In this document: one piece after another, positions 9,584 to 17,720 of the stretch
Layout of the letters: the number at the start of each line of letters is the position of its first letter
Position numbering within the stretch: position 1 is the first letter of the stretch
NCBI RefSeq assembly: GCF_016756535.1
Contig: NZ_AP023247.1
Span: 5,270,501-5,334,500, forward strand
Direction: 5' to 3'
DNA length: 64,000 bases
Source: Mesorhizobium sp. 131-2-1
GTDB lineage: Bacteria > Pseudomonadota > Alphaproteobacteria > Rhizobiales > Rhizobiaceae
Made by a program: the position numbers and the translations under genes
The notes under the pieces: model-generated
What the model saw: only the letters and a program-made list of their open reading frames with translations
Database searches by the model: none
Told to the model about the DNA's origin: nothing

Positions 9584-9940
9584 ATGGCCTTCGACATTGC
9601 GGTGAAGCGTATCTACGAAGCGCCGGCGAAAGCGGACGGCAAGCGGGTGCTGGTCGACCGCATCTGACCGCGCGGCGTCGCCAAGAAGGACGCAGCGCTA
9701 GCGCTGTGGCTGAAGGACATCGCGCCGAGCGACGAATTGCGCACATGGTTCGGGCATGAGCCCGGGCGCTGGGCGGAGTTTCAGAAGCGGTATTGGGCGG
9801 AGTTGGACGCTAATGGTGAGGCGGTGGCGGAACTGCGCGGGCTGCTCAACCTCGGCAAGGTGACGCTGCTCTATGGTGCGCATGATGAGGCGCACAACAA
9901 TGCGGTGGCGCTGGCAGGGTATTTGCGGGAGACGGGTTGA
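9584..9940 (+). pseudogene. DUF488-family protein interrupted by an in-frame TGA
   Basis: From ATG 9584 the frame encodes a full-length DUF488 protein of 118 codons except that codon 28 (9665-9667) is TGA. DUF488 proteins have an invariant-looking VDRLWPRG motif at this place; here it reads VDRI-stop-PRG, so TGG (Trp) has become TGA. Everything downstream is intact (KKDAALALWLKDIAPSDELR, FQKRYWAELD, LLYGAHDEAHNNAVALAGYL). A GAGGGTGTG ribosome-binding area precedes it, 24 bases after the aminopeptidase. The explanation may be a true nonsense mutation, a sequence error or, less likely, readthrough. Confidence 0.85.
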
Positions 9941-9985
9941 AGCGCCCGCAAAGCTGGCGATTGGCGAAAGCCGAAGTGACGTCCA

Positions 9986-10163
9986 ATCTCCCCCCTTGCG
10001 GGGGGAGATGCCCGGCAGGGCAGAGGGGGGTGCTGTCCCGCCGGCATCTCAACAGATCGCGACCACGGTAAGAGGTAGGTCGTGCAAGAACAAATCCGCC
10101 AGTGCCGCGATCCGTCACACCCCCCTCTGGCCTGCCGGCCATCTCCCCCGCAAGGGGGGAGAT
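9986..10163. repeat. Palindromic intergenic mosaic repeat, copy 1
   Basis: Two inverted modules face each other. 9986-10031 has a CTCCCCCC/GGGGGGAG hairpin followed by GCCCGGCAGGGCAGAGGGGGG, and 10117-10163 carries its near reverse complement. The same modules recur at 54691-54850, and a variant sits at 23507-23653. Such elements resemble the rhizobial intergenic mosaic elements (RIME) described in Rhizobium and Sinorhizobium. The gap from 9941 to 10187 holds nothing else recognisable. Confidence 0.75.
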
Positions 10164-10187
10164 CGGCGGCGTCGCTGTCGCTCTACT

Positions 10188-10529
10188 CTACTTCGCCTCC
10201 ACCATCTCCTCGTAAACCTCCGACTTGAAGCCAACCAGGATGCGATCGCCCACCTCCAGCACCGGGCGCTTGATCATGGTGGGCTTCGCCAGCATGAGCT
10301 TCTTCGCCTTCTTCTCGTCGAGCGATTGCTTGTCTCCCTCCGGCAATTCGCGAAACGTCGTGCTTGCCTTGTTGAGCAGCTTTTCCCAGCCGACCTTGCC
10401 GACCCAGCCGTTCAGCCTGTCAGCCTCGATCCCTTCAGCCCGGTAGTCGTGGAAGCGGTAGGGAACGTCGCGGCTCTCCAGCCAGACGCGCGCCTTCTTG
10501 ATCGTGTCGCAGTTGGTGATGCCGTACAT
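10188..10529 (-). CDS. ArsC-family reductase (Spx/YffB-like)
   Basis: 113 residues starting at ATG 10529 (MYGITNCDTIKKARVWLES). The thioredoxin-like fold has a single N-terminal Cys in GITNCDTIKKA, followed by the YRFHDYRAEG strand and, near the C-terminus, KPTMIKRPVLEVGDRILVGF, where the IKRP element is typical of the ArsC/Spx/YffB fold. Only one Cys of the N-terminal CxxC position is present, as in YffB. True arsenate reductases carry extra Cys residues, so an arsenate role is not supported; a glutathione-linked thiol reductase role is the usual guess. The upstream extension to 10646 is rejected as non-conserved. Confidence 0.85.
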   Translation of the reverse strand: MYGITNCDTIKKARVWLESRDVPYRFHDYRAEGIEADRLNGWVGKVGWEKLLNKASTTFRELPEGDKQSLDEKKAKKLMLAKPTMIKRPVLEVGDRILVGFKSEVYEEMVEAK

Positions 10530-10704
10530 GGTGATCGTCAAAATGGGCCTCGGACAAGTGAGTTTGCGAATCTGACGGCAAGCTAGGCCCGCCCTGCCCG
10601 CTTTGCCAGCGTATTGCTGACGTGTGAAATCTGGCCTTGCCAACACTAAGGTTTTTTCCTAAGTATTTTCCCGACCAGGAATCCAACGCTATCGAGAGGA
10701 CGTC

Positions 10705-11280
10705 ATGGGCAGGCTTGTCGTTGCAGAATTCATGTCGATTGACGGTGTGTCGGAGGCGCCCGGAGGCGAGCCGGGGTACCGGCACACCAACTGGGTCGGC
10801 AAGCGTCACGAAGCCAAGCAGATCGAACATAAGTTCCAGGAAGTGCTCGACCACGAAGCTTTGCTGGTCGGCAGGGTGACCTATGAAAGCTTCGCCGGCG
10901 CCTGGCCGACCTACAAGGGTCCCTTCGCCGACCGCATGAACGGCATGCCGAAATATGTCATCTCCTCAACGCTAAAAGATCCGGCCTGGAACAACACGAT
11001 CGTGCTGCAAGGTGAGCCGATGGCCGCCGTCGCCAAGCTGAAGCAAAACCTTAAGGGCGATATCCTCGTCGGCGGCAGCCGGACACTGGTCAACGCGCTC
11101 CGCCAGCATGATCTCGTCGACGAATACAGGTTGATGGTGTTCCCCGTTATCCTGGGCAGCGGCGCGCAGTTCTTCGACCGAAGGGAGGACGCTACGAATC
11201 TGAGGCTAACCGCCACTCATTCCTTCGCCAACGGCGCAGTCGAGCTCACTTATCAAGTGCTGCGCGGCGAGGAGATATGA
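10705..11280 (+). CDS. Dihydrofolate reductase/RibD C-terminal domain protein
   Basis: 191 residues, cytoplasmic. The RibD_C fold is indicated by RLVVAEFMSIDGV at the N-terminus, LLVGRVTYESFAGAWPTY, YVISSTLKDPAWNN, ILVGGSRTLVNALRQHDLVD and LMVFPVILGSGAQFF. These proteins bind NADPH and probably reduce small heterocycles, but few have a known substrate. Its stop codon overlaps the ATG of the ArsR gene (ATGA), and the set RibD_C, ArsR and AHSA1 protein recurs as a small operon in many soil bacteria, suggesting a joint function in sensing and modifying some small molecule. Confidence 0.9.
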   Translation: MGRLVVAEFMSIDGVSEAPGGEPGYRHTNWVGKRHEAKQIEHKFQEVLDHEALLVGRVTYESFAGAWPTYKGPFADRMNGMPKYVISSTLKDPAWNNTIVLQGEPMAAVAKLKQNLKGDILVGGSRTLVNALRQHDLVDEYRLMVFPVILGSGAQFFDRREDATNLRLTATHSFANGAVELTYQVLRGEEI

Positions 11281-11636
11281 CCATGAGCCTGCAGGCCGTC
11301 AGCCAAAGCGTGCCGCCGATCGACGGCATTTTTCGTGCGCTCGCCGATCCGACCCGCCGGCGTGTCGTGGAGCGCCTGAACAGGAGCCCGGCGTCGGTCA
11401 GCGAACTGGCGCAGCCCTTCGACATGGCGCTGCCCTCCTTCGTCGAGCACCTCAAGGTGCTGGAAGGCTGCGGGCTGGTGCATTCCGAAAAGGCCGGACG
11501 CGTGAGGACCTACCGGCTTTCGCCCGAGCCGCTGGCGCTCGCGGAAATCTGGCTCGCCGAACAGCGCGCCCTCTGGGAGCGCCGCCTCGACCAGTTCGAC
11601 GCCTATGTCATGGCCCTCAAGGAGAAAGAAAAATGA
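11277..11636 (+). CDS. ArsR-family winged-helix regulator
   Basis: 119 residues with the ArsR helix-turn-helix: IFRALADPTRRRVVERL, then VSELAQPFDMALPSFVEHLKVLEGCGLV and the wing SEKAGRVRTYRLSPEP. There is no Cys/His metal motif in the recognition helix, so it is probably not a metal sensor; this subgroup usually sits before an AHSA1-domain gene as here. It overlaps the upstream gene by 4 bases and the following ATG by 4 bases (ATGA), which indicates translational coupling. GGAG lies six bases before its ATG. Confidence 0.93.
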   Translation: MTMSLQAVSQSVPPIDGIFRALADPTRRRVVERLNRSPASVSELAQPFDMALPSFVEHLKVLEGCGLVHSEKAGRVRTYRLSPEPLALAEIWLAEQRALWERRLDQFDAYVMALKEKEK

Positions 11637-12113
11637 GCTATCCGTTCAAGCCCGATCCAAGACTGGACTTTGACCCTGGAGCGCTTCCTAGACGCCCCGC
11701 GCGAACTGCTCTGGCGCGCATGGACGACGCCAGAGCATGTCAAGCAATGGTTCACGCCAAAGCCGTGGATCATCACCGATTGCGAGATCGACCTCAGGCC
11801 GGGCGGGCTGTTTCGCACGCGCATGCAGTCGCCCGACGGCAAGGAGGTCAACGACCGCCACTGCTGCTATCTCGAGATCGTACCGAACGAGCGGCTGGTG
11901 TGGACGGACGCACTGTTGCCGGGTTACCGGCCGTCGGGTGAGCCGTTCATCACCGCGGTCATTGCGCTGACACAAGAAGGCAAAGGCACGCGCTATACCG
12001 CCACCGCCATCCACCGAGACGAGGCGACGCGCAACAACCATGAAGAGATGGGTTTCTTCGATGGCTGGGGCACGGTGGCCGACCAGCTTGCGGACTATGT
12101 GAAGACGATTTGA
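11633..12113 (+). pseudogene. SRPBCC/AHSA1-domain protein with a one-base frameshift near its start
   Basis: The natural start is ATG 11633, overlapping the ArsR stop. It reads [12 protein letters not shown], which is the normal beginning of this family. At 11669-11671 there is a TTT; removing one T continues directly as [23 protein letters not shown] and then the whole AHSA1 fold ([51 protein letters not shown]) to the stop at 12113. The frame downstream is intact and uses typical codons. It could be a real +1 insertion, a homopolymer sequencing error, or initiation from the TTG at 11670, which has no ribosome-binding site. Confidence 0.85.
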
Positions 12114-12196
12114 GGTCTCGCTCCTAGACGGCGGCCGGAGCGCTTTGCCCCGGCCGCGCGAGGTAACGTCAAACGCAGCGAGCGGAACTGGTCCGG

Positions 12197-12550
12197 CTAG
12201 TAGTAGAAGCGCTCTTCGCTGATCTTGCCGTTCTTGACGGTGTAGAGACCGACCTCATCCATGGTGACACGCTGGCCGGTAGACTTGGGCGTTATGTCGA
12301 ACGAGAAGCGAACCGCGAACTGATCGCCGTTGACATATGGCCCTTCGACGGAGCCGCTGTGGACTTCGTGGTTTTCCTGCCACCACTGGCTCTTCTGCTT
12401 GAGGGCATCCTTGCCATGGCAGGTGGCCATCGGCCCCTCCATGGCTTCGTAACTGACAATGTCGTCGGCGTTGTATTTCGAAGCAGCGCCATCATGGTCG
12501 CCCTGCTTGAGAAGCTCCGTGAAGTCCTTGGCAATTTCGGCAATGGTCAT
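12197..12550 (-). CDS. SnoaL-like/NTF2-fold protein
   Basis: 117 residues: MTIAEIAKDFTELLKQGDHD helix, then ADDIVSYEAMEGPM, HGKDALKQKSQWWQENHEVH and the strands FAVRFSFDITPK and GLYTVKNGKISEERFYY. This is the cone-shaped SnoaL/NTF2 fold of polyketide-cyclase-like and isomerase-like proteins. The function is unassigned: these proteins bind small ligands and few have known reactions. A purine-rich ribosome-binding site lies just upstream of ATG 12550. The flanks 12114-12196 and 12551-12716 hold nothing I can name. Confidence 0.85.
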   Translation of the reverse strand: MTIAEIAKDFTELLKQGDHDGAASKYNADDIVSYEAMEGPMATCHGKDALKQKSQWWQENHEVHSGSVEGPYVNGDQFAVRFSFDITPKSTGQRVTMDEVGLYTVKNGKISEERFYY

Positions 12551-12716
12551 GACTTCCTCCTGTTCAGACGTGTTGCAGGTAGGGGGTCGGTTGCTCGGCC
12601 GCCACCGTTGATCCGGTCGACAGGTGACAATTCATGTCAGGATAAGCCAGACCGGCTCGCCGCGGAAACATGCTCATATCGCGGCCAGTGCATCGCTCTC
12701 GCCGCCCAGCTGCCAG

Positions 12717-13703
12717 CTACAAGAGCGAATAACACCCGCGCTCGATTGCGAGGCGCCGCACCAGCGCCAGCACGCTGTCGATCGTCGGCGTCGGTTGGCC
12801 GGTCAGCCGTCCCAGTTCCTGCACCGCGCTCACCAGCGCGTCGATCTCCATGGGGCGGCCGCGCTCCAGATCCTGCAGCATCGAGGTCTTGTGCTCGCCG
12901 ACGTCGCCAGCTCCCTTGATGCGCTTGTCGACGGGAATGGGAAAGCGGACGCCGAGGCTTTCACCGATGGCCTGCGCCTCCAGCATCATGGCGCGGGCAA
13001 GCGCGCGCGTTCCCTCGTCGGCGACGATTGCCGCCAGCGTGCTGCCGGTCAGCGCCGAGATCGGGTTGAAGGACAGATTACCCCAGAGTTTTACCCAGAT
13101 CTCCGAGCGGATGTCCTCGCGGACCGGCGCCTGCAGCCCGGCCTTGACCATCTCGCGCGCGAGCGCGGTGACACGCTCGCTCTTTTCTCCCGAAGGCTCG
13201 CCGAGCGAAAAGCGGGTGCCCTCGACATGACGGATCAGGCCGGGCGCATCGACCTCGGCGGCGGGATAGACGACCGAACCGATGACGCGTTCCGGGCCGA
13301 TGCCTCGCCAGATCGTGCCGCCGGGATCGACGGCTTGGATGCGCGTGCCTTCGAGCGCGCCGCCGGCCTTGTAGAAGTACCACCAGGGCACGCCGTTCTG
13401 CATGGTGACGACCACTGTCTCGCGCCCGAACAGCGGCACGATCTGGTCGAGCGCTGGCGCCAGCGAATGCGCCTTCAGCGCCAGTATGACATAGTCCTGC
13501 ACGCCGAGATCTTCAGCGCGGGCGGCGGCCTGTACCGGGGCAACCAATTCCCGGCCGTCCTCGATCAGTCTCAGACCATCGGCCTTGATCGCCTCGAGAT
13601 GCGCGCCGCGCGCCACAATCGACAGTTCGACCGAGCCGGCGATCGCGAGCTTGGCGGCAAGGTAGCCGCCGATGGCGCCAGCACCGAAGACGGTGACGCG
13701 CAT
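12717..13703 (-). CDS. 2-dehydropantoate 2-reductase family enzyme (ketopantoate reductase-like)
   Basis: 328 residues. NADP-binding GAGAIGGYLAA lies at residues 7-17, LALKAHSL includes the conserved Lys of the substrate pocket, and the C-terminal helical domain has SEIWVKLWGNLSFNPISALTG with the catalytic-type Lys. This is the ApbA/PanE family. Rhizobia have several paralogs, many not pantothenate enzymes. The ATG overlaps the ligase stop codon (TGATG), so the two are cotranscribed and the enzyme may reduce a 2-oxo acid arising in the same pathway. A dedicated vitamin B5 role is possible but not indicated by context. Confidence 0.87.
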   Translation of the reverse strand: MRVTVFGAGAIGGYLAAKLAIAGSVELSIVARGAHLEAIKADGLRLIEDGRELVAPVQAAARAEDLGVQDYVILALKAHSLAPALDQIVPLFGRETVVVTMQNGVPWWYFYKAGGALEGTRIQAVDPGGTIWRGIGPERVIGSVVYPAAEVDAPGLIRHVEGTRFSLGEPSGEKSERVTALAREMVKAGLQAPVREDIRSEIWVKLWGNLSFNPISALTGSTLAAIVADEGTRALARAMMLEAQAIGESLGVRFPIPVDKRIKGAGDVGEHKTSMLQDLERGRPMEIDALVSAVQELGRLTGQPTPTIDSVLALVRRLAIERGCYSLL

Positions 13704-15232
13704 CAGCCGAGACCGAGCTTGGCGGCGAGGCCTATGCGCTGCAGCTTGCCGGTCGCGCCCTTCGGAATCTCGTCGAGGATCAGGACCTTGCGCGGCACCT
13801 TGAAGTCGGCGAGCCGGGTCGCGGCAAAGCCGCGTATGTCGGACTCGCTGGCGCTCTGCCCTTCGCGCAGCACGACGGCCGCCGCGACCTCCTCGCCCAG
13901 CTTGTCGTGCGGCATGGCGAAGGTGACGACCTGCGCCACCGCCGGATGGTCCATCAGCACGCCGTCGACCTCGAGCGGCGAGATCTTCTCGCCGCCGCGG
14001 TTGATGATTTCCTTCAGCCGGCCGGTGACGCGCAAATAGCCGTCTCCGTCGAGCACGCCCTGGTCGCCGGTGTGGAACCAGCCATGGGCGAAGGCACTGG
14101 CGTTGGCATCGGGGTTCTTCTCGTAGCCGGCGGTGACATTGGGGCCGCGAATGACGATCTCGCCAGTCTCGCCGGCTTCAAGCAACCGGCCGTCCGGCGC
14201 CATGACAGCCACCTCCGGTCCGGCCGCGGCGCCGACGCTGCCCGGCTTGCGCTGGCCGGGCGGCAGCCGGTTGGACGCCATCTGGTGCGCGGCTTCGGTC
14301 ATGCCATACGATTCGATCACCGGGCAGCCGAAGGTCGACTCCAGTTCGGCCATGACCTGCGCCGGCAGCGACGCCGAGGACGAACGGATGAAACGCAGCG
14401 GTGTTGCCGCGAGAGTATCGGCGTTACGCGTGGCGCGCGGCAGGATCGCCTGGTGCATGGTCGGCACCGCCGTGTACCAGCTCGGCTTTGCTTCGCCCAG
14501 CCAGTGGAAGAAGCGCAGCGCATTGAAGCCCGGCGTGCAGAAGACGCTGCCGCCGGCGGCGAGCGAGGACAGCACCGCCGCGATCAGCCCATGGATGTGG
14601 AACAGCGGCATGATGTTGAGGCAGCGATCGGCCGAGGTCAGGCCGAGCGTCGCGCCGATATGGGCCGCCGAGGCGGCAAGGTTGGCGTGGCTGAGCGGCA
14701 CCAGTTTTGGCCGCGACGTGGTGCCTGAGGTGTGCAGCAAGAGCGCGATATCGCCGTCCTCAGCCAGGGCGGGTGGGGCGGCCGGGCCAACGGGTTGGCC
14801 TTCGATCGTGAAGCTACCGGCGGGTGCGCTGTCGGGCACCAGCAGTCGCAGCACGCGGATGCCGAGACGCTCGGCAACCGCGACTGCCGGCCCTTGCTCG
14901 TCCCTGGCAACCAGGATCGCCTTGGCGCCGATGTCGGAAAGATAAAAATCGAGCTCGTCGGCCCGGTAGGCCGGATTGAGCGGAGCGGTCGAGGCGGCTG
15001 CCGCCACGGCGACAAAGGCTGTCGCCATCTCCGGCCCGTTGGGCAGCACGATGGCCACCCGATCGCCGCGGCCGAGGCCCAGCGCATTGAGCCGCGCCGC
15101 TGTGTCGCGGATCAGCCGGCGGAGCCCGCCATGCGTGAGCGTTGCCCGGTCGGGCGCGGCGATCGCCGGCGCATCGTCGGCGCCAGGCGAAAGACGATGG
15201 GCGATGTCAATTGCGTCAGCGGTATTGGTCAT
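13703..15232 (-). CDS. AMP-forming acyl-CoA ligase, oxalyl-CoA synthetase-like
   Basis: About 509 residues with all adenylate-forming motifs: LLLHTSGTTSRPKLVPLSH, ESYGMTEAAHQMASN, WFHTGDQG, GRLKEIINRGGEKISPLEV and the C-terminal lysine in PKGATGKLQRIGL. The ESYGMTEAAHQMASN...KPGSVG region is close in my memory to the oxalate-CoA ligase (Pcs60/AAE3) group, so a short dicarboxylate or medium-chain acid is a plausible substrate, but this is inference. ATG 15232 is preferred; a GTG two codons upstream is also possible. The gene follows ggt by 80 bases and overlaps the reductase by a few bases. Confidence 0.85.
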   Translation of the reverse strand: MTNTADAIDIAHRLSPGADDAPAIAAPDRATLTHGGLRRLIRDTAARLNALGLGRGDRVAIVLPNGPEMATAFVAVAAAASTAPLNPAYRADELDFYLSDIGAKAILVARDEQGPAVAVAERLGIRVLRLLVPDSAPAGSFTIEGQPVGPAAPPALAEDGDIALLLHTSGTTSRPKLVPLSHANLAASAAHIGATLGLTSADRCLNIMPLFHIHGLIAAVLSSLAAGGSVFCTPGFNALRFFHWLGEAKPSWYTAVPTMHQAILPRATRNADTLAATPLRFIRSSSASLPAQVMAELESTFGCPVIESYGMTEAAHQMASNRLPPGQRKPGSVGAAAGPEVAVMAPDGRLLEAGETGEIVIRGPNVTAGYEKNPDANASAFAHGWFHTGDQGVLDGDGYLRVTGRLKEIINRGGEKISPLEVDGVLMDHPAVAQVVTFAMPHDKLGEEVAAAVVLREGQSASESDIRGFAATRLADFKVPRKVLILDEIPKGATGKLQRIGLAAKLGLG

Positions 15233-15312
15233 GGTCACCGACTATCTTTCCAACCTGCAAAAATCCAGCCGAACGGCAGCACAGTCTCGTGAAGCCGCCG
15301 ATGAAGCGGCCA

Positions 15313-16899
15313 TCAATAGCCGAGCGCAAGTCCATCCTTGCGTGGGTCGGATGCGCCGGTCAGCGTTCCCTTTTCCCAGTCGATCAGCACGGCCTGCCCG
15401 CCGCCCAGCGGATGATCCGGCTCGGCCACCTGGTGGCCGCGCCGGCGCAAGCCCGCGACCGCGGCGACAGGCACGCTGCGCTCCGCCTCCGCCACACCGC
15501 TGTTGTAGAAGACGCGCGGCGCGTCCAGAGCCTGTTGCGGGTCCATGCCGAAGTCGATCATGTTGGTCAGCAGATGGACATGGCCGAAAGGCTGGTAGCC
15601 GCCGCCCATGACGCCAAACGGCATCACCGCGCGGCCGTCCTTGGTCATCATGCCCGGCATGATGGTGTGCATTGGCCGCTTGCCGGGCGCTATTGCGTTG
15701 GGGTGGTTCGGATCGAGCCGGAAGCTGGTGCCCCTGTTCTGCAGCACGACGCCGGTCTTCGGGCTGACGACACCGCTGCCGAAGGAATAGTAGGTGGAGT
15801 TGATGAAGCTCACCGCATTCAGGTCGCGGTCGACGACGGAAATGTAGACCGTGTCGCTGCCAGGCAGATCAAGGCGCGGCAGATCCGTCATGGCGCGCTC
15901 AGCGTCGATCGCGGCGCGCAGCCGGGCCGCGTAGGCGGATGACAAAAGCTCCTTAACCGGCACGGCGACATGATCCTGATCGCCGACAAACGCATCGCGG
16001 TCCTGATAGGCCAGCCGCCCGGCCTCGATCTCCAGGTGCAGCCGCTCGGCGCCGTTGGGGTCGAGCGCGCCGAGATCGAAGCCGGAGAGCACATTCAGCA
16101 TCAAGAGCGCCGTCAGCCCCTGATTGTTGGGCGGCATCTGATGAATGCCGTAGCCTTTGTAGGAGGTGCCAACGGGCGTCTTGTAGTCTCCCTTCGTAGC
16201 GGCAAAATCGTCGAGCGTGTGCAGCCCGCCGAGCTGGCGAAGCCGGCCGACAATGTCTTCGGCCACGGCGCCCTCGTAGAAGCCGGCGCGGCCCTTCTTC
16301 GCAATGATGCGCAGCGTTTCGGCAAGCTCCGGCTGGCGATGGACGTCGCCGGCCTTGGGCGGCTTGCCGCCGGGCAGGAAGATGCGCGCCGCCACCTCAT
16401 CGGCCGACAGATCGGTTTCTGGATCTTCCCAGTCGAAGGCGACGCGGTCATGCACGACATAGCCGTTTTCCGCGTAGTGGATGGCCGGAGCCAGCGCGTC
16501 GGCGATGCCCTTGCGGCCATGGTCTTCCAGCAGCCGGCACCAGGCATCGACCGCGCCCGGGACAGTGACCGCGTGCGGGCCCTGCTTCGGCAGCTCGCTG
16601 AAGCCGTTCTCCAGATACCAGTCGACGGTTGCGGCGGCAGGGGCACGCCCCGAGCCGTTGAAGGCCAGGACCTCGCCCTGCCCTTTCGGACAGTAGAGGA
16701 CGAAACAGTCGCCGCCGATGCCGGTCGATTGCGGCTCGACCACGGCCTGCACGGCCGCCGCGCAAACGGCGGCGTCCATCGCATTGCCGCCGGAGCGCAG
16801 CATCTCGATGGCGGCAAGCGTGGCGAGCGGATGCGAGGTCGCGGCCATCGCTTCGGTGGCGCGGACGGGCGAGCGGCCGGGAAACTGGAAATCACGCAT
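15313..16899 (-). CDS. Gamma-glutamyltransferase-family Ntn hydrolase
   Basis: 528 residues starting at ATG 16899 (MRDFQFPGRSPVRATEAMAA). The long open frame upstream of it is only a shadow of the permease. The large subunit shows GGNAMDAAVCAAAVQAVVEP and GIGGDCFVLY. The nucleophile Thr350 sits in DTVYISVVDRDLNAVSF, aligning with the TTHYSVVD of E. coli Ggt, and GSGVV and ALDAPRVF follow. There is no signal peptide, so it is cytoplasmic, unlike periplasmic Ggt. It directly follows an importer's permease gene, suggesting it processes imported gamma-glutamyl compounds or acts as a related amidase/acylase. Confidence 0.9.
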   Translation of the reverse strand: MRDFQFPGRSPVRATEAMAATSHPLATLAAIEMLRSGGNAMDAAVCAAAVQAVVEPQSTGIGGDCFVLYCPKGQGEVLAFNGSGRAPAAATVDWYLENGFSELPKQGPHAVTVPGAVDAWCRLLEDHGRKGIADALAPAIHYAENGYVVHDRVAFDWEDPETDLSADEVAARIFLPGGKPPKAGDVHRQPELAETLRIIAKKGRAGFYEGAVAEDIVGRLRQLGGLHTLDDFAATKGDYKTPVGTSYKGYGIHQMPPNNQGLTALLMLNVLSGFDLGALDPNGAERLHLEIEAGRLAYQDRDAFVGDQDHVAVPVKELLSSAYAARLRAAIDAERAMTDLPRLDLPGSDTVYISVVDRDLNAVSFINSTYYSFGSGVVSPKTGVVLQNRGTSFRLDPNHPNAIAPGKRPMHTIMPGMMTKDGRAVMPFGVMGGGYQPFGHVHLLTNMIDFGMDPQQALDAPRVFYNSGVAEAERSVPVAAVAGLRRRGHQVAEPDHPLGGGQAVLIDWEKGTLTGASDPRKDGLALGY

Positions 16900-16919
16900 G
16901 CTGTTGTCGGTATCCCTGC

Positions 16920-17720
16920 TTAACGTCCGCGGCCAAAAAGCTGGGCGGCGGACAACAAAACGATCGATAGCACGATCAGGCAAGTCGAGATGGCGGCAAT
17001 GGTCGGGTCGATCTGGTCGCGTAGCGCATTGAACATGCGGCGCGTCAGCGTCGTGGTCTCGCCGCCGGAGATGAACAGCGACACCACCACCTCGTCGAAC
17101 GAGGTGATGAAGGCAAACAATGCGCCCGAGACGATCGAAAAGCGGATCTGCGGCATCGTCACCTGGCGGAACGCCGAGAAACGGTTGGCACCCAGGCTGC
17201 GCGCCACCTTCTCCTGGTTCATGTCGTAAGACCTCAGGCCGGAAAGCACGGTCAGCACCACCAACGGCAGAGCCTGCACGGTATGCGCGATGACCAGGCC
17301 GGTCAGCGTGTTGTTGAGGCCGATGCGGGCGTAGAGGAAGAAGGTGCCGATGCCGATGAGGATGACCGGGATGATGAGCGAAGCGGTGAGCAGTGCATTG
17401 ATGACGCCGGTCATTCGCAGCGTGCCGATGTTGATGGCATAGGCTGCGGCCGTGCCGAGCGGCGTCGCCACGAGCATCGTCATCACCGCGACCTTGACCG
17501 ACACGACGGTGGCATCGCGCCATTCCACCGATCCGAAATAGGTCTCGTACCAACGCAATGACCATTCCTGCGGTGGGAATTGCAGCAGCGTCGAGTCGGA
17601 AAAGGACATGATGACGATGATGACCGACGGCGCGATCAGGAACAGCAGCACAAGGCCGCCGAGCCCATAGAGCCAGAGCCGTTGCCGGTGCGAGATGGGC
17701 AGGCTGTTTTCCACGCTCAT
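16920..17720 (-). CDS. ABC transporter permease, PotC type (importer 1)
   Basis: 266 residues starting at ATG 17720 (MSVENSLPISHRQRLWLYG). It has six transmembrane helices and the EAA-like loop QEKVARSLGANRFSAFRQVTMPQIRFSI, which contacts the ATPase. A good PotC/YdcV-type match is YAINIGTLRM, FDEVVVSLFISGGETTTLTRR and the C-terminal AISTCLIVLSIVLLSAAQL. It overlaps the preceding permease by 4 bases (ATGA). It is the last transporter gene before the gamma-glutamyltransferase, 20 bases downstream. Confidence 0.92.
   Translation of the reverse strand: MSVENSLPISHRQRLWLYGLGGLVLLFLIAPSVIIVIMSFSDSTLLQFPPQEWSLRWYETYFGSVEWRDATVVSVKVAVMTMLVATPLGTAAAYAINIGTLRMTGVINALLTASLIIPVILIGIGTFFLYARIGLNNTLTGLVIAHTVQALPLVVLTVLSGLRSYDMNQEKVARSLGANRFSAFRQVTMPQIRFSIVSGALFAFITSFDEVVVSLFISGGETTTLTRRMFNALRDQIDPTIAAISTCLIVLSIVLLSAAQLFGRGR

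Noticed and set aside
12624..14039. 471-codon + strand frame overlapping the ketopantoate-reductase-like and ligase genes
   Set aside because: Opposite strand of two well-conserved enzymes; no recognisable domain.
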